The notes below the pieces were generated by a model. It did not search any database, was not told where the DNA came from, and saw only the letters and a list, made by a program, of their open reading frames with translations. A stretch of 64,000 nt of DNA from Lycorma delicatula. Lineage: Eukaryota; Arthropoda; Insecta; Hemiptera; Fulgoridae. The stretch covers positions 19,426,022 through 19,490,021 of the forward strand of contig NC_134465.1 of the NCBI RefSeq assembly GCF_047948215.1, read 5' to 3'. The position numbers and the translations under genes were made by a program. Of the stretch, positions 11,140 to 23,199 are shown piece after piece. Each line of letters begins with the position of its first letter. Position 1 is the stretch's first letter.

Positions 11140-12049
11140 TTTTAAAGTTTATTTAAAACATACTAAAATGTACAAAATTAAATCCGTATTATGTACGTCC
11201 AATTTGTTCAAATCATCGGGGTATTTATAAAATCAGATTTTTCTTTGTTTCTTTTAAAAGTTCTTGTAAAAAACTATAAAATGCAACGGTTTTATTTTTA
11301 TAATTTTATATAAAAAGCCATTTAAATTTGAAATCCAATTAGGTATTTAAATCCTAAAAACCAATTTAGTTAGTTTTCTTCCTATACAGAAAGAAAAATA
11401 AAATATACATACAAAAACAAATCTGTTATAAGAAATATATGTATATAAATTGAAGTAATTGAAAATAACAGAAAAATAAAGCATATAAGAAATGTAGCTA
11501 CCTAAGTAAAATACTTATGAATATGTGATTCGTTTTCTGTAATTTATAAAAGTGCAGTAAGCTAAAAGTATTGAAAAACATAAATTTGGGAAAAAGAAAA
11601 AGAGAGAAAAACAAATATTTTCTGACTAAAAAATACAGTGAATATGGAAACCAATTTTATTAAATTAAATTAAATATGTAAAAAGGTTAATACATTTTTA
11701 TATTATGCATCAGGGTTTTATATATTTATTTAATAATGCTTCCGATTTTATCGGTGAAGTTTAATGTTATCTATCTACCTAAGGTTAATAAAATTTATTC
11801 CTTTATCCCGAAAATAAAATTAAAATACTTTTTATTTTCTATTTTTATAAATAGAAAACTACTACTATATATATTTCAAAACAGAAAATTGATAAACAAT
11901 AAACTGACTGGCGTAAATTAAATTAAATATAAATAATTAAAAAAACTATCATTTTTTATTTATTAGTGCTTTTATTAAGTTTATTATTTTATTTAAAGGA
12001 CAGTATGATTTCATAAACAGCGATACCCGTTCCAAAAAAAACCTGTATT
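11140..12049. other. AT-rich intergenic, nothing recognised
   Basis: Very AT-rich. The 61-codon plus frame at 11736-11921 is Ile/Lys/Leu-rich and has no recognisable domain. Confidence 0.45.
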
Positions 12050-12720
12050 ACTTTCTTGTACGAAGTAAAGGAAGTACTGCGATCGCGAAAAATTTTGGTT
12101 TTGAGATTTCAACGGAAATATCCATTTTGACCAATCCTGAATCTATTTTGACTAGTTTCGGTGTGACGTATGTACGTGTGTATCTCGCATAACTTAAAGA
12201 AGATTAGCCGTAGGATGTGAAATTTTCGATTTAGGACTGTTGTAACATCTAGTTGTTCACCTTCCCTTTTTATTGCAATCGACTGGACCAAAACTGTCCA
12301 AAAAAACCCAAAATTCCAAAAATTTGGATTTTATACTTTTTCTTAATTGCAGTAATAAGCCCTCATTGAGAGCTTTTCCACGATATATTATAAGTGGTAC
12401 TTATTTTCAGTGGTTACAGAGTTACAGCCAAATAAAATTTTAATTAATGAATATTTAGTTATTACAAGGGGCAGGCACATCGGTTCGAATCAGACTTCAT
12501 CACCTTTTTTTTAACTTTTTTTTTTTTAATTTAAATATATTGATTTATTAATAATTATTAACCTCCGATTTAAAAAAAATTACAATAAGTAATAATTCAA
12601 TAATAATAATAATAATAATAAAATGAAAAAATATCAGAAGATTAATAATGAAATAAATTTAAAAAAAATCTGTATGTGTAATTTAATAGCGTACAAAGAA
12701 GTCATGTGTTGTCCACATCA
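12050..12720 (+). repeat. Family C palindrome-ended repeat, near full length
   Basis: Begins with an ACTTTCTTGTAC...AAAGGAAGT hairpin and ends GTACAAAGAAGT followed by a CATGTG...CACAT hairpin. The outer 12 bp of the two ends are inverted copies (ACTTCCTTGTAC type). Inside are a tRNA T-arm-like motif CGGTTCGAATC near 12480 and a (TAA)n tract at about 12600-12622. No ORF is present. It behaves like a non-autonomous DNA transposon. Confidence 0.8.
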
Positions 12721-12764
12721 AATTTTTTGATATTTTTTTTATTATTTAATTCTAGTAACTACTT

Positions 12765-12889
12765 TCATCCGAAAGTCCCCGGGTTCGAATCCCGGTCAGG
12801 CATGGCATTTTCACACACGCTACAAATCATCCATCTCATCCTCTGAAGCATGCCTAACGGTGGACTTTGAGGTTAAAAAAAAAAAAAAA
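12765..12889 (+). mobile_element. SINE-B copy 3, 5'-truncated
   Basis: Starts inside the tRNA-like head and keeps box B (GGGTTCGAATCCCGGTCAGG). The body CATGGCATTTTCACACACGC...CATCTCATCCTCTGAAGC follows, and it ends TTTGAGGTTAAAAAAA. Confidence 0.8.
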
Positions 12890-13030
12890 AATCGGTTAGA
12901 GGGTCTAAAGACGACCTCCGGTATAAGCCCCTCACGGCTCGGAATGGAGGGGGTGGTGTGGCGACCGGTAACGTCACAAGGAGGATGTCTTCCCCCTACG
13001 GGGTTGCGATGTACTACAAACCTAAAAAAA
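12890..13030 (+). other. GC-rich patch, possible retroelement 3' UTR
   Basis: A short GC-rich block (CTCCGGTATAAGCCCCTCAC...CCCTACGGGGTTG) adjoins SINE-B copy 3 and ends in an A run. It resembles LINE 3' UTR texture, but I cannot match it to another copy. Confidence 0.3.
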
Positions 13031-13341
13031 ACTTGTTTTCAGAATCGGATTTTGTGTTTTACGTCGTATATCTTAAAAACTGCTCGAGTTAAAGTTCTAG
13101 GACCGGTTTTATGTAACTTCGCAGCTCAAATTACATAAGAAACCATGAACTTTACCAAATGATTTTGGCAAAAGTTACAATAGGACTTATTTTTATAAAA
13201 AGAATTAAAGTTTGGGCGAAATGTTTCGCTAGCCAGGACTTCCAAACATACATATATGAAATTGTTTCATTATTTTCACCAATAGAATACATCCTGAAAG
13301 TTTCTGCGTTACTTCGTAGGACATTATGTATATATATATTT
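13031..13341. other. AT-rich, nothing recognised
   Basis: Contains a CGAAATGTTTCGCTAGCC patch that echoes one at about 32570-32590, possibly the edge of an older repeat. Confidence 0.3.
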
Positions 13342-15132
13342 CTAAAATGGTGAGGTGGCTATGCTTTTTCGGATTCTACTGGTAAAACTAAAACAATATC
13401 CATATAAAAAATGTCGATTTCTCCTTCGCTCTCCCACTGTCTGCCATTTTGTTACTTTTATATGAAAATTTATATCTCAAGTTCGGATGGATGAATCAAA
13501 TTAATAACTGGTAAGCTTCATTGTAATATATTTGTTATATTAGAAAAAAACCAGGAATTAAATACCTTCGCAAATTACAAAATGGCGGCCATGTTTATTT
13601 TTCAATCCGTTATATCTCCGTAAATATTCGTTTTATCAAAATTTATGATTTTTTATAAATATTAAGCCTATTTTCAATAAAATAAAAATTATTTTTTTTA
13701 AATCGGTTAACAAATAGCCGAATTATGGCACAAAATTGATGTAATTTTATGTCTATTTTCATGTCCTCCACTTTAGTTCAATTCAATTAAATATTAATTG
13801 TTTTTATTTCTTGTTAATTCTAGTTTTGTAAATTAGTATCAAATTAAGTAATAATTTTTTCACAATAAACCTAATAATTAAACAAAAAAATAAAAAATAA
13901 AAAAACTACCTGTGATTATCTTACGTTAATTATTTTAGAACATTAGGTGTAATCACAAAGTTAACAATTGTTAAAATTTATCAGAGATGTTCAGTGTCCA
14001 TCATTAGAAATTACACGAGTATCCAGTCTTTTTCTGAAAGATTGTTTTAACGGTTCAAAAATTCCGGAAGTATTCTTAATTTCTTGAAATTCATTTTGAA
14101 TCCTTTGTTGAAGATCCTCAATGTTGAGTCGAATAAACAATAATATGTTTCAAATGGCCCCACAGGTGGAAGTCAAGAGGGTTTAAGTCAGATAATCCGG
14201 CAGGCCAGGGCAGTGGCCCTCCGTGGCCCATTCATTTTTCGTGGAAAGTTTCATGCAGGAAACTGATACCAACTGTCTGAAATGTGCTAGAGCTCCATCG
14301 CGGTGAAACCATATATTTTCCTCTTAATTGTAGAGGTAGGTCTTCCAAAAAATCTGGATGATCAAGATAATCTTCTCCATTTAAACGATTTGATAGAATG
14401 ACAGGATCCAAAAGGTAATGATCAAAAATACCTGCCCATATGTTCAGTGATAATCTTTGTTGATGGCTACTTTGGAAGCATTACATGGAAGCTTCATTTT
14501 TACATTGTTAACATGATCAACAGTAATAGTCGCTGTATAAAATTATTCAAAAAGTGAAAATATAATATCAATTTTTTTATTATTATTTAATATTAAATCT
14601 TATTGTGAAAAACTTATTACTTAATTTGATACTAATTTACAATACTAGAATTAACAAAAAATAAAAACAATTAATATTTTATCGAATTCAACGTAAGTGG
14701 AGGGTACGAAAACAGACACAAAATTACATCAATTTTTTGCCATAACTCGGATATTTGTTAACCGAATTAAAAAAAAAAAGTAATTTTGTTCAAAATAAAA
14801 GGCTTAATATTTTAGCAAAAACATGCATTTTCATAAAACTTATATTGATGGAGACATAACTGGCTGAAAAATAAACATGGCCGCCATTTTGTAATTTGCG
14901 ACGGTATTTAATTCCTGATTTTTTTATAATTTGACAACTTTATTATCAAGACGCTTACCAGTTATTAATTTGATTTGTCAATACGAACCTGAGATATAAA
15001 TTTTTATATAAAAATAACAAAATGATGGGCAAAGGTGAACGAAGGAAAAGCCGCCAGTTTTTTAAAAGATCTCTTTTGTTTAGTTTTACAAGTAGAATCC
15101 AAAAAAGTACAGCCGGCTTACTATTTTAGAAA
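13342..15132 (-). mobile_element. Long-TIR (foldback) DNA transposon P1
   Basis: Left arm about 13342-13880 and right arm about 14590-15132 are long imperfect inverted repeats of roughly 540 bp. Both outer ends carry a GGATTCTACT...AAACTAAA-type segment, and mirrored AAAATGGCGGCCATG / CATGGCCGCCATTTT blocks lie further in. A decayed transposase lies between the arms. Copies P2 and P3 share the arms. The long arms suggest folding into a hairpin and piRNA/siRNA-prone transcripts; that is inference. Confidence 0.8.
14010..14515 (-). pseudogene. DDE transposase fragment inside P1
   Basis: On the minus strand the pieces are: a LSLNIWAGIF-like strand (about 14450); RLNGEDYLDHPDFLEDLP (about 14330-14390); a WPAGLSDLNPLDFHLWGHLK-like motif (about 14160-14220) carrying the last catalytic Asp region of IS630/Tc1/mariner-type enzymes; and an RIQNEFQEI helix. 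N-terminal DNA-binding parts are missing and stops interrupt. The family resembles insect Tc1/mariner-superfamily proteins annotated with a DUF4817-type N terminus. Confidence 0.7.
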
Positions 15133-15139
15133 CACTCTG

Positions 15140-16480
15140 TATGTATATACACACAACAATGTATGTATATATACATAAATAACAAATTTACCCTCCTTAT
15201 TACTCCTAATAAAATGATGTCAACGTCTGAAGGGTAATATTGATTATTTTTTTAAAAACGCTGAAACTTTTAAAGAACCTCTTGTACTGGGAATCATAAA
15301 TTTTGTTTACGTACTCGGAAAAATATGCAAAAATATCTTCTATAAAGAGCTTACGTTTTATTTATAGAAAATTTTACTTCCTACGTAGTCTAGAACACGA
15401 AGTAACTGAGAAATTTATTGAAGATTTTGTAAATATTTGACTTATTTTATTTAAGCTTAATTAATTAGTTAATATAAATTAGAAATGCACTGTTCTTATT
15501 ATAATTTGTCGGAATAAAATAAAACTGTAGTTTTTTAATCATAAATTAATTATATTTTTAAATATAAATTTTGTAATAATTAAAATTAAATTTATTAAAT
15601 CCCGTAGCCAGTCAACTTAGTAAAAATAATATTTTTCATTAATTTTATAAAACACTATTCTCAAGAATAAGTATTTGTTGAAATACTAATTTAATGAGAT
15701 TATTATAAAATAAAAAATAAAAACAAAAACACCTAATAGCTGATAAAAATTAATATTAATAAAATATGTATAATCTACTTTTAATTATTTATAAATTTTT
15801 ATACGATTAATTTAAACAGTATATTCAGCATTAGATTCGTTAAATATTAATTTTAAAAACGAATTATTGTGTTAAGAATTACATTTAACAAGCTGTTTTA
15901 TTATTCTGAAATTATTTCTATTTATTAAACATTGTTATTTATAACTTTTTTTATTACGTATTAACATTTATAAATATTAATATAATGCATTAAGTTGATG
16001 TAGTAATCAACGATACATATTTAGTGACGTGGAATACAATTCAAGCGAGCAATTAAAGTTCACTGACTTCAATGATAAAAATGAATAAATAAAATAAAAT
16101 AAAAAATATATTATGGAGACACGACTGTTTAATAAAGGAGCCTGTTTAGTTTCTGTGTTTTTTCCGTAAGTATTTAATGCAACAACTTTCAGTTTTTTCT
16201 TTTTTCATCTGGTATTGTAATATATATATACACGAGTATATATATATATATACATATATTAAAAAAAGAAAAAAAATTGTTTACTGAAGATCGTAAGGAC
16301 AAAAAAAATTTGTAAGGCGATCGTAATCATTTCGAAGTAATATATATGTATACTATAAATGATTTTAATAATTAACAATTAAATAATTATTTTTTATTTA
16401 ATTTTAAAATATATATTATTTTATTATTATTAAAAATATTATATTATATACATAGTGCACAAAATTAACTATGTGGAAAA
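15140..16480. other. AT-rich intergenic, nothing recognised
   Basis: Extremely AT-rich 1.3 kb with (TA)n tracts around 16219-16260 and 16380-16450. No coding signal. Confidence 0.5.
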
Positions 16481-16483
16481 TAT

Positions 16484-17836
16484 ACAGGCTGTTTCTAAGA
16501 TAATGGGCTGGCTATACTTTTTCGGATTCTACTTGTGAAAACTAAACAAAAAATATCGTTAGTAAAAATGGCAATTTTCCTTCGTTCCCCAACTGTCCGC
16601 TAATTTCCTTCTTTTTATATAAAAATTTATATTTAAAGTTCGGATAGATGAATCGTATTAATATTTGGTAAGCGTCTAGGTAATAAACGTCTAAGATTAT
16701 CAAAAAGTCGGGACTTAAATATCTTTGCAAATTACAAAGTGGCGGCCATGTTAGTTAGATTTCATTACAATGATACCTATTGTAATAGGTACCATGATTT
16801 CCGGAAAATTTCGACATATCTTCGCGTTTCAAATCCCCCAGATCCTAAAACCACCATCGGCACAAAAGTTTATTTACACATTTGTATTTATATATTTCAC
16901 TTTATTGTGGACACGTTAACTGCCGTAATTTTGAGCCGATCACTTTCAAAATGATAAATAAAATATAACGACGCAAAATATCGGTCGAGTAACATTCGAC
17001 CGTAAATGGACAAAATCGAATCGCGGTGTGGAAATGAGAATTTGAAGTTTTTCTTAACTTTAGAATGAAAATTTTTTTTATCCCCTACTTAGCACGGGTG
17101 AAATTTACTTCCGTCTTTGGCGTGCCGAAAGGGTATTTCTAATTTATAAATCCGTCATAGCTTCATAAATATTAATTTTATTAAAATGCATGTTTGCTAA
17201 AGTATTAAACCTTTTATTTTGAACAAAATGACATTTTTTTTAAAATCGTTTAACAAATAGTCGAGTCACGGGAGAAGATTGATGTTGTAATTTTGTATCG
17301 TAATTTTTATGTCTATTATTATGAGAAAATTGCTTAATTTGAAATCAATTTACAATACTGCAGTCATAAATAAAAACAATTAATGTTTAATCCAATCGAA
17401 CGAAAAGTGGGGGACATGAAAAATATATCAATTTTCTGCCAAAACTCGGCTATTTGTTAACCGACTTTATGAATAAAATGTCATTTTGTTCAAAATAAAA
17501 CGCTTAATATTTTAGCATAAATTTTGATAAAACTATTATTTATAGAGATATAACGGGTTGAAAAATACACATGGCCGCCATTTTGTAATTTGCGAAGGTA
17601 TTTAAGTCCTGATTTTTTGCTAATTTAACAACTTTATTACAACGAAGGTTACCAAACATTAATATGATTCGTCTAACCGAAGTTGAGTTATAATTTTTAT
17701 ATAAAAATAACAAAATGGCGGACAGTGGTAGAACGAAGGAGAAATTGTCATTTTTCCTAAGGATATCTTTTTGTTAAGTTTTACAAATAGAATACGAATA
17801 AGTATAACCAGTCCACCATTTTATAAACACTTTGTA
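16484..17836. mobile_element. Long-TIR element P2 carrying a family D segment
   Basis: Left end ATACAGGCTGTTTCTAAGAT and right end ...TTATAAACACTTTGTAT are inverted relatives. The mirrored GGCGGCCATG (16741-16750) and CATGGCCGCC (17571-17580) blocks are present. Between the left block and the rest of the left arm lies a family-D segment (about 16755-17140). No transposase is present, so it is a non-autonomous derivative of the P1 type. Confidence 0.75.
16755..17140. repeat. Family D segment captured in P2
   Basis: Starts TTAGTTAGATTTCATTACAA, contains the near-perfect hairpin TACCTATTGTAATAGGTA, and ends GTGAAATTTACTTCCG...CGTGCCGAAAGGG. It matches the family D copies at 39133 and 55697 but is internally deleted. 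The same segment sits at the same place in P3 (from 47554). Confidence 0.75.
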
Positions 17837-17839
17837 TAA

Positions 17840-18870
17840 ACTATGTATGTTACTATTATGAAAAGTGTGCTTTGAAATATACTGTCACACTCCATGTATA
17901 AGAGAAATACATAAATTTACTTACATATATATTGACTGAATTAATCTTCAATAACATTTTTCACTATTAGAACGATGATGCATTATTAAATATATATACA
18001 GAAAGATGAGCATAGTCGGTTCACAAACAACTGCTGGTACACCGAACAACAAACATGTAAATGTAAACGACCAACATTATAAACGTTTAAAACGAAACAC
18101 AGCCAAGCACAAATGTCTCTCTCGTTCGGACAAATTCGGCTACACGTAATTCACCCGAATGAGCGTTTCACCTCAGCCTAATTATTCACTACCCGTCAGA
18201 CTGTCTCCCGTTCTCGGCTAAACTCGGCTCGACAAAATCTACACGAATGAGCATTTTCCTTTAGAGTCAACTGATCAGACTTTTTTAATGCTAATACCAA
18301 AGTACCGCGGCACTTCTAAAGAAGTATTTCACTTCAAATATTATTAATAATTGTAATTTATTACACGAATTAGTATGAAAATAAAATAAATTTCAGTTAA
18401 TTTTTTAACGGGCATAATTTTAAAGATAAGTAGAAGAAAAATTACAATATAATAAAAAAAAAAAAAAATATTACATCGAAAAGTTATTTACGTATAAATA
18501 AAAGTTGTTTATAACTATCGGTACATTTTCGTTTCTCCCTCCCATCAAAAGTTTGCGAGTTTTTCACCTAGAAATAACACAAAATAGCAAAAAAAATTGA
18601 TATCAACAATAAGCAGGTTAATAAGACAGATGATAAATTAACATTTTTTGTTTATTCTTACAGAAATTATGAAGTCACATAATTTAATTTCAGTAATTAG
18701 TTCAACGAATACGAAACTGCCGTAAAGTTTTTGCAATCAAAGACCATTTTATATACAAATTTTATATACAAAGACCATTTTATATGTAAAAAAAAAAAAA
18801 CAAAAAACATGAAAATTTCATTCAAATAACCCGATATAATTATTCATACTACCATTTTTTTTCTCCCTCT
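17840..18870. other. Intergenic with short internal duplication
   Basis: A less AT-rich patch at 18110-18265 holds two related ~55-bp units (both CTCGGCT/TTCGGCT...ACCCGAATGAGC or ACACGAATGAGC). A 22-bp direct duplication containing AAGACCATTTTATAT occurs near 18740-18785. No gene was supported. Confidence 0.45.
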
Positions 18871-18874
18871 ATGA

Positions 18875-20049
18875 ATCATGAGACCTTGCCGATGGAGAGG
18901 GGGCTTGAGTACTCATTGACACAGCGTAGCTGGACCGAAGGTGCAACCACATCGGAGAGGTATCTATTGAGAGCCAGACTAAGGAATGATTCCTGAAAAA
19001 GATCAACAGCTCTTTCAGTAATTGTTAAGGGTGTAGGTCAGGACTTAAACGGCCATATCAACATCACTCAATCTTCTGAGTACTGCGCAGCTGAAAGCAA
19101 TGGAAAACTAAAGTTATTTTTTTTCCAAGAAAATGTAGCTCTTTGGATTTTCATATATTAAAGATGGAGGCGCCTTCCTTGGTAAAATATTCCGGAGGAA
19201 AACTAGTTCCCCGTTCGGATTTCCTGGTGGGTAAGGAAGGGGTCACCAAAAAAATAAAAAAATAGCATTCTACGAGTCGGAGCCGGGAATGTTAGAAGTC
19301 TAAAAAAAGGTCGGTAGGTTAGAACATTTAAAGAGGGAAATGGGTAAGTTAAAGGTAGAGGTTGTAGGAATTAGCGACGTTTGGTGAGAAAAGGAAAATT
19401 ACTTTTGATCAGGTGATTTTAGAATAATTAACTCAACGTCAAATAAAGGGCAGGCAGGAGTAGTTCTTGTAATGAACAGGAACATAGGGAAGAGGGTAGA
19501 GTATTTAAAAAAGCTTAGCGATAGAATCATTATAATAAGAATTATAATTATAATAAGAATAAAATCAAAACCTAAGCCGACAACTATTGTTAACGCCTGT
19601 ATACCTACAAGTGCCCATGATGAGGTAGAGTGTGTATACGAAGAAATTGACGAAGCAATTAAACTCATAAAAGGGGATGAAAATTTAATAATAGTTGGTT
19701 AGTAATAATTAATTTTAGTAATAGTTAGTCATCGATTGCAAAGCATATCCTGGAATAAACATTGATAGCGACCATAATTTAGTGATAATGAAATGTAGTT
19801 TGGGGTTTAAAAACCTGAAGAAAAGGTGTCAGATGAATCGGTAGAATTTATAGAAGCTTGGTGAAGAGGAGGTAAAGAAGAATTTTGAAGAATACAGCAC
19901 AAGAGATCTGAGTAAAAACGATAAAGTAGAAAATATAGAAGAAGAATGGGAGAATGTTAAAAAGGAAATTCTTAAATCAGCAGAAGCGAACTTAGGTGGA
20001 ACAAAGAGAACCGTAGAAAACCTTGGATATCAGAGGATGTATTGCAGCT
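18875..20049 (+). pseudogene. RTE-like LINE 5' end: 5' UTR and APE endonuclease
   Basis: The first ~380 bp resembles the GC-richer 5' UTR of RTE-type elements. Endonuclease pieces follow on the plus strand: GNVRSL (about 19288, substrate-binding Asn), EVVGISDVW (about 19360-19385, where the family normally has the catalytic Glu after IS), then an immediate stop. Next come GDFRIINSTSNKGQAGVVLV, an Ile/Arg-rich expansion (IIIIRIIIIIRI), NACIPTSAHDEVE, and LIIVG ending at a stop where the family has a GDFN motif. The enzyme would nick target DNA to prime reverse transcription. The copy is inactive and ends where SINE-A begins. Confidence 0.75.
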
Positions 20050-20230
20050 TTCTTTTTCTGTTTAGCCTCCGGAACCACCGTATGGTATTACTACAGGGAT
20101 GAATGAAGATGATATATATGAATGTAAATGAAGTGTAGTTTTTATAGTATCAAGTCGACCATTCCTTAGATGTGTGATTAATTGAAACCCAACCACCAAA
20201 CAACAGCGGTATCCGCGATCTAGTATTCAT
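20050..20230 (-). mobile_element. SINE-A copy, 5'-truncated
   Basis: Minus strand; contains the body from the GATCGCGGATACC region to the CGGAGGCTAAACAGAAAAAG tail. The tRNA-like head is missing. It interrupts the RTE 5' fragment. Confidence 0.8.
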
Positions 20231-20318
20231 TATAAATATAATTTAACCAACTTAACCTACGCCCTTTAACCTTAAATAATTAACACAGTAATGTTTTGAG
20301 TAATTAAGTAGTAAATTC

Positions 20319-21128
20319 CTAAGGTGGCGTCCGCATACGCCTCGGTCTCGACTGAGGCGGGGCTGGTGGTGACTGGGATGTTGCCATTTCAGCAGCTGGT
20401 GGCGGCTCACGCGCAAGTTTATCAGGGCGTGTCTAAGGACGATGCCAACGCAACTGTCTACAGGGATTGGCAAACCAGGTGGGATGCGTCGTTTGATCAC
20501 GCACATTGAGCCGTGGGCCGGGAGGAAGTTTGGCGAACCGGGATTCCGGTTGACACAATTCTTGACCGGCCATGGGGTCTTTCGTTCATACCTGTGTGGA
20601 TGAAGAAGTGCTGAAGACCCCTTCTGCCCTGTCGGGAGTTTATCACGCCGGAACATATGATATTCCAGTGCCCGCAGTGAAAGAGGAACGCCGCGTCTGT
20701 ACTGCCGTAACAGGATATCTCGAGTTGGTGATCATCGTTGGAACGACGTTATGCAGTTCGGTGGACTTCAACACTGTGACGGATTTTGTCGGAAATACTG
20801 CAAATGAAATATCGGGAAACGAAGGGGTGAGGGACAGATCGGTACCGAGCTGCCATTCGCCCTCCGTGCTTGCACGGGTGGGCAGTGAAGATGAAGTGCG
20901 GGGACTCTCGATTCCCTGAGCTTAAAGTGAGTCCCGGCGGGGCCGACCCTTCGGGAGTGTCCCCGTTAGATGCGCAGCACAAAGGACCGAGTCCTGATTG
21001 CTGGGTGATGGAGGCCGGGAGCGGCATAGCCGGGCCTGGTGTTTCCCTCATCTGGCGGCTAGAGGCAAAGGCAGCCCCCGGAACCGTGGTCATGCTTAAT
21101 TGGGGGTCTGGTTCCAAGAAGCAGGGAT
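20319..21128 (+). pseudogene. R1-like LINE C terminus and 3' UTR
   Basis: The plus-strand frame begins VASAYASVSTEAGLVVTGML, the region just after the RT thumb in R1-clade elements. WQTRWDASF follows (about 20470), then, after frameshifts, a VGRKFGEPG-like stretch (about 20515-20540) and PEHMIFQCPQ, part of a C-terminal zinc-knuckle-like motif (about 20650-20680). A GC-rich 3' UTR ends in GGGATAAAAAAAATAATAAA. It is 5'-truncated with GC content far above the flanks. TAAATTC occurs at both edges and may be a short TSD. Confidence 0.7.
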
Positions 21129-21129
21129 A

Positions 21130-21784
21130 AAAAAAATAATAAATTCAGTAATTTTTGCAATCATTTATTATTTAAATAATAAAAAACTTACCGTTAATTA
21201 GTCGAGGTTAGCGAGCGTAGGTTACGTTTGATTAGATTATAAATTATATCTATATTTATAAGCAATAATGCTTATAAATTTTATATATAACTTTTTATAT
21301 GTAAAATATGTTGGTACTTTTTCGTAGGTTAAATTTGGTTAGATTATATTTACAAAATAAATAAATATAAACGGTTATAAAAATGGTAATATCAGGTTAT
21401 TGGGTTATTTCTACAACCTGGTTATTGTTAACATCAATATTTCCTTCTGTTTTAAGTTATTTCCAGGTGAAAAAGTTCCAAACTTTTGCTGGGGGAGAAA
21501 CGAAATTGATTTCTAATGAACTAAACTTTTCATAGACTTTATATGAATTTAAGATAGAACTTCATGTTCTGATAAGGTATTTCTACAGGTTTTTACAGAC
21601 GAATCCTGAAAGATTGAACAATGAATTGAAATCCCTTTGATTCGAATTTTAAGTAAAGCATAACTTTTATTTTATTTTAAACTTTATAGATTAATTCTAA
21701 AAAAAAAATATAACACTTTAAAGTAATACAATAATTATTAATGAAGAAGTAATTTAATTCTAATATAATATTTTTTTACAGTTT
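21130..21784. other. AT-rich, nothing recognised
   Basis: No gene; two related GGTTA...TTTGGTTAGATTATA segments (21230 and 21330) suggest a small local duplication. Confidence 0.4.
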
Positions 21785-23195
21785 TGATATTTTTTTTTTG
21801 TCTTCAGTCATTTGACTGGTTTGTTGCAGCTCCCCAAGATTTCCTATCTAGTGCCAGTTGTTTCATTTCGGTATACCCCCTACATCCTATATCCCTAACG
21901 ATTTGTTTTACATATTGTTTTACATATTACACAAACGTTGCCTGCCTGCACAATTTTTTCCATCTACATGTCCCTCCAATATTAAAGCGACTATTCCAGG
22001 TTGCCTTAATATGTGGCCTATAAGTTTGTCTCTTCTTTTAACTATATTATTCCAAATGCTTCTTTCTTCATCGATTTGCCGCAACACCTCTTCATTTGTC
22101 ACTGTATCCACCCATCTAATTTTAACATTCTCCTGTAGCACCTCATCTCAAAATCTTCTTATCATTTATTCTCAGGTACTCCGATCGTCCAAGTTTCACT
22201 TCCATATAAAGGTACGCTCCAAATATACACTTTCAAAAATCTTTTCCTGACGTTTAAATTAATTTTTGATGTAAACAAATATTTGTGACTGAAGGCTCAT
22301 TTCGCCTATGCTATTCGACATTTTAATCGCTTCTGCTTTGTTCATCTTTAGTAACTAAAGATGCTTCCTAATTACTTACTAAATAATGTACTAAATAAAT
22401 ACTAAATAATGTACTTCCTAAATAAAAAAAATTTTAAACCTCCGTATTCTTTTCTCTTCCTATTTTTATATTCAGTGGTCCATCTACATCAATTCTGCAA
22501 CAAATTTCAGTTCTTTTGTTTTTTCTTGTTTATTTTCATGCGGTAGTTCTTGCGGAGGACTTCAACCAAGCCATTCATTGTTTTTTCTAAATATTTTTTG
22601 CTCTCGGCTAGAATTGCTATACAGCAAATCGTAGCATCTTTATCTTTTTCACCCTGCCTTGTTACTCCAGATCTAAATTGTTCTTTTATATTATTAACTG
22701 CTAATTCTATGTAAAAATTAAAAAGCAATGGTGATAGGGAACATCTTTTTTTATTTCTACTTCTTTCTTATGTTCTTCGATTATTACTGTTGCAGTTTCG
22801 TTCCTATAAATGTTAGAAACTGTTCTTCTATCTCTGCACTTGAACCCTACGCTTTTTAAAATGCCGAAAATTTTATTCCAGTCTGCGTTATCAAATGCCT
22901 TTTCTGAGTTTATAAATGCCAGGCATGTTGATTTTTTCTTTAATCTTTCTTCTACTATTAATCTGGGCGCTAAAATTGTTTCCCTTGTCCCTATACTTTT
23001 CCTGAAACCAAATTCTCTTCTCCTAACACTTCTTCCACTCTCCTCTCAATTCTACCGTACAGAATTCTAGTTAAGATTTTTGACGCATGACTAGTTAAGC
23101 TAATTGTTCTCTGTTATTCACATTTATCTGCTCCTGCTTTCTTTGGTATCATGACAATACCACTCTTTTTGAATTCTGACACTTCAAAATATTTT
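21785..23195 (-). pseudogene. RTE-like LINE: RT domain to 3' end, decayed
   Basis: Minus strand. The N-terminal part shows SGIVMIPKKAGADK (about 23120-23170) and then ISLTSHASKILTRILYGRIE (about 23045-23100), typical of the RT fingers/palm start. The palm's FADD site is damaged: around 22620-22630 a few bases that encode the two Asp are lost, leaving KMLRFA followed by a stop. The C-terminal part (TNEEVLRQIDEERSIWNNIV, about 22020-22090) is readable. It ends SNQSND-like with AGACAAAAAAA. Confidence 0.75.
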
Positions 23196-23199
23196 TTGA

